In this document: positions 61,730 to 64,000 of the stretch, in pieces | Position numbering within the stretch: position 1 is the first letter of the stretch | Layout of the letters: each line of letters begins with the position of its first letter | Source: CALINF01 sp039990395 | GTDB lineage: Bacteria; Pseudomonadota; Gammaproteobacteria; Pseudomonadales; Halieaceae | Reading direction: 5' to 3' | NCBI GenBank assembly: GCA_039990395.1 | Contig: JBDXFZ010000041.1 | Coordinates: 248,001-312,000, forward strand | Length of the DNA: 64,000 nucleotides | Notes under the pieces: model-generated | Told to the model about the DNA's origin: nothing | Seen by the model: only the letters and a program-made list of their open reading frames with translations | Database searches by the model: none | Made by a program: the position numbers and the translations under genes

Positions 61730-63814
61730 TTACGCGTTTGCTTTGCGCTCTTTCACTTCAGCAACTACAACTTCTGCCACATTCTGTGGGCAAGGCATGT
61801 AGTGTGAAAACTCCATTGAGAACTGACCGCGTCCCGAAGTCATGGTGCGCAGATGGCCAATGTAGCCGAACATCTCCGATAGCGGAACATCTGCCTTAAT
61901 ACGAACACCTGTCGCACCTGCATCCTGATCCTTGATCATGCCACGACGACGATTCAAGTCACCAATGACATCGCCCACGTGATCGTCAGGCGTAAAGACA
62001 TCAACCTTCATAATGGGCTCAATCAGCTGGGCACCCGCTTTGGGCATTGACTGACGGAACGCACCACGCGCTGCCAGTTCAAATGCGATCGCTGATGAGT
62101 CAACAGCGTGGAAGCCACCGTCGTACAGCTCAATCTCAACATCCAGCACTGGGAATCCCGCAACGGTACCTTCATCCATCATGCCCCTAAAGCCCTTCTC
62201 AATCGCTGGGAAGAATTCCTTGGGAACGTTACCGCCGACCACGGTGGACGAGAATACGTAGCCACTTCCTGGCTCACCGGGCTTGATACGGTAATCAATC
62301 TTACCGAACTGACCCGAGCCACCAGACTGCTTCTTATGCGTGTAAGAGTCGTCGACTTCCATGGTGATTGTCTCGCGGTATGCAACCTGCGGCTTACCCA
62401 CGTCCAACTCCACGCCGTAAGTACGCTTGAGGATGTCTACCTTTACATCGAGGTGCAGCTCTCCCATTCCTCTAAGGATGGTTTCGCCTGAGTCTTCGTC
62501 GGTCTCAACGCGGAACGATGGATCCTCAGCAACCATTTTACCAATCGCGATGCCCATCTTCTCGGCGCCCGCCTTGTCTTTTGGCGCAACCGCGATAGAA
62601 ATTACCGGATCCGGGAACACCATGGCTTCCAACGTGCACGGATTCTTAGGATCGCAAAGCGTATGTCCGGTTTGCACGTTCTTCATGCCAACGATGGCAA
62701 TAATGTCACCGGCTTGCGCAGACTCCAATTCGTTACGGTCGTTTGCGTGCATCTCAACCATACGGCCAATACGCTCGGTCTTACCCGTAAACGAGTTGAG
62801 GATGGTGTCGCCTCTATTGAGCACGCCTGAATAGATGCGCACAAAGGTCAACGCGCCAAATCGGTCGTCCATAATCTTGAACGCTAGCGCGCGCAATGGC
62901 TCTTCAATAGCTACCGTTGCCATTTCGCCAGTAGGTTCGCCTTCCTCATCAGTCAGAGGCTGGGGATCAACTTCTGTCGGTGTCGGCAGGTAATCAACAA
63001 CCGCGTCCAGAATCAGCTGTACGCCCTTATCCTTGAACGCAGAACCGCAATAAGTGGGGAAGAAGTCCAGCTTGCGGGTACCTTCACGTATGCAGCGCTT
63101 GAGGTCGTCTATGGCGGGCTCATTACCCTCGAGGTAAGCTTCCATGAGGTCGTCGTCTTGCTCGACTGCCATCTCGATCAGCTTCTCGCGCCATTCCTCT
63201 ACTTCATCGACCATATCCTCGGGCACATCAGTAATGTCGAACTTCTCAGGATTACCTGGATCCGGCCAAACGTGCGCCTTGCGAGACAGCAGATCCACAA
63301 CGCCGATAAAGTCCTCTTCACGGCCGATGGGCAGTACCATCACTAGCGGATTCGCACCCAGTACGTTCTCTACCTGATCGACTACTCGCAGAAAGTCAGC
63401 ACCTATGCGGTCCAGCTTGTTGACGAAGATAATACGCGCAACTTCAGATTCGTTAGCATAGCGCCAGTTTGTTTCTGACTGGGGCTCAACACCGCCAGAG
63501 CCACAAAACACGCCTACACCGCCGTCGAGTACCTTCAAAGAACGGTAAACCTCTACCGTGAAGTCAACGTGACCCGGAGTATCGATGATGTTTAAGCGAT
63601 GGTCTTTCCAGAAACAGGTCGTGGCAGCAGACTGGATGGTAATTCCGCGCTCTTGCTCCTGCTCCATGAAGTCTGTCGTAGCAGCTCCATCGTGCACTTC
63701 ACCGGTTTTATGGATTTTACCGGTGAGCTTAAGAATACGCTCAGTAGTCGTGGTTTTGCCGGCGTCTACGTGAGCGAAGATACCTATATTTCTGTACAAG
63801 GATAAGTCAGACAT
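61730..63814 (-). CDS. fusA: Elongation factor G, second-copy (FusA2) type
   Basis: A 694-residue translational GTPase that moves tRNA and mRNA through the ribosome. G1 is AHVDAGKTTTTERI, G3 is DTPGHVDF, G4 NKLDRIGAD. Domains II to V follow, ending VAEVVVAEVKERKANA. The front SLYRNIGIFAHVDAGKT and TGKIHKTGEVHDGAATTDFMEQEQERGITIQ are the EF-G2 pattern. It stands alone, not in the str operon with rpsL, rpsG and tuf, so a primary EF-G is probably elsewhere. ATG 63814 (MSDLSLYRN) is favoured over 63826. Its division of labour is unknown. Confidence 0.92.
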   Translation of the reverse strand: MSDLSLYRNIGIFAHVDAGKTTTTERILKLTGKIHKTGEVHDGAATTDFMEQEQERGITIQSAATTCFWKDHRLNIIDTPGHVDFTVEVYRSLKVLDGGVGVFCGSGGVEPQSETNWRYANESEVARIIFVNKLDRIGADFLRVVDQVENVLGANPLVMVLPIGREEDFIGVVDLLSRKAHVWPDPGNPEKFDITDVPEDMVDEVEEWREKLIEMAVEQDDDLMEAYLEGNEPAIDDLKRCIREGTRKLDFFPTYCGSAFKDKGVQLILDAVVDYLPTPTEVDPQPLTDEEGEPTGEMATVAIEEPLRALAFKIMDDRFGALTFVRIYSGVLNRGDTILNSFTGKTERIGRMVEMHANDRNELESAQAGDIIAIVGMKNVQTGHTLCDPKNPCTLEAMVFPDPVISIAVAPKDKAGAEKMGIAIGKMVAEDPSFRVETDEDSGETILRGMGELHLDVKVDILKRTYGVELDVGKPQVAYRETITMEVDDSYTHKKQSGGSGQFGKIDYRIKPGEPGSGYVFSSTVVGGNVPKEFFPAIEKGFRGMMDEGTVAGFPVLDVEIELYDGGFHAVDSSAIAFELAARGAFRQSMPKAGAQLIEPIMKVDVFTPDDHVGDVIGDLNRRRGMIKDQDAGATGVRIKADVPLSEMFGYIGHLRTMTSGRGQFSMEFSHYMPCPQNVAEVVVAEVKERKANA

Positions 63815-64000
63815 TGCGCTTCTCAATCAATTAACGTTTACATGCGTCGAATAGGGCGCGGAGGGTACAGCAAAACGAAGCATATTGGGAGTACTCAACC
63901 GGCAAAATTGGCGCATCAAACATGAACAAGCAGCGGCAATGGCGCCATTGCAGTCCGAGACCGGCAAAAACCGGTAAAAAGCACACTTTTGGGGCTAGCT

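Noticed and set aside
1..64000. CRISPR arrays, tRNA or rRNA genes, insertion sequences
   Set aside because: No spaced direct repeats, cloverleaf-like sequence or transposase motif was found on either strand by reading. A tRNA or repeat scan was not run.

Overview
The window is a dense, mostly housekeeping stretch of a gammaproteobacterial chromosome. No tRNA, rRNA, CRISPR array, insertion sequence or phage gene was found, and no reading frame looks broken. The gene order gshA / rsd(algQ) / trxA-rho-ubiD / hemYXDC-algR-algZ / argH / lptM-lysA-dapF-DUF484-xerC-yigB / glnK-amtB / ubiK-comM / rep / cytochrome c5 is, from memory, largely that of the Pseudomonas chromosome. The acidic TorF-type porin, the VTT-flavoprotein fusion, the second EF-G and the DUF3080 lipoprotein suggest a marine member of the Cellvibrionales/Halieaceae or a close relative. 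The lineage is an inference.

Layout. 1-4.6 kb: methyltransferase, peroxiredoxin, PqiA-like protein, DASS anion transporter and a secreted beta-propeller-like protein. 4.7-9.7 kb: moaA, then a MoxR / VWA / zinc-ribbon membrane protein / DUF1631-like cassette. 9.7-15.1 kb: pilU-like ATPase and an RND efflux pump with its adaptor. 15.4-24 kb: gshA, acpH-like, rsd/algQ, FKBP isomerase, TIGR02444, an ABC-F protein, a GIY-YIG protein and a membrane-flavoprotein fusion. 24.1-27.6 kb: trxA, rho with a C-rich leader, ubiD. 27.6-33.6 kb: haem genes behind an AlgZ/AlgR-type LytTR two-component system. 33.7-40 kb: argH and the lptM-lysA-dapF-DUF484-xerC-yigB run. 40.1-43.5 kb: nitrogen module porin-glnK-amtB plus a second glnK, with a sigma-54/NtrC-like control region. 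43.5-51.5 kb: ubiK, comM, CNNM-type protein, SDR, MscS channel, rep, cytochrome c5, GST. 51.5-56.8 kb: a Lol-like export operon. 57-64 kb: DUF3080 lipoprotein, phospholipase D lipoprotein, DUF4136 lipoprotein, Dyp-type peroxidase and a second elongation factor G.

How the genes work together. Three groups stand out. (1) The nitrogen module has, upstream of the porin, a sigma-54 -24/-12 element, an IHF-like site and two NtrC-like dyads, so porin, PII and ammonium channel are probably induced together under nitrogen limitation. (2) The five-gene operon at 51.5-56.8 kb has a LolA-like carrier, two FtsX/LolC-like permeases, a LolD-like ATPase and an outer-membrane barrel. It looks like a parallel envelope export route of unknown cargo, and is the best candidate here for an undescribed system. 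(3) The MoxR-VWA-zinc ribbon-DUF1631 cassette is a compact unit of unknown client.

Several starts are not ATG. The clearest is an apparent ATT start at 56972 that restores a lipoprotein signal peptide to the DUF3080 protein. A CTG start at 39340 restores the catalytic Asp motif of the YigB-like HAD phosphatase. All family names come from reading the sequence and from memory; no database search was run.
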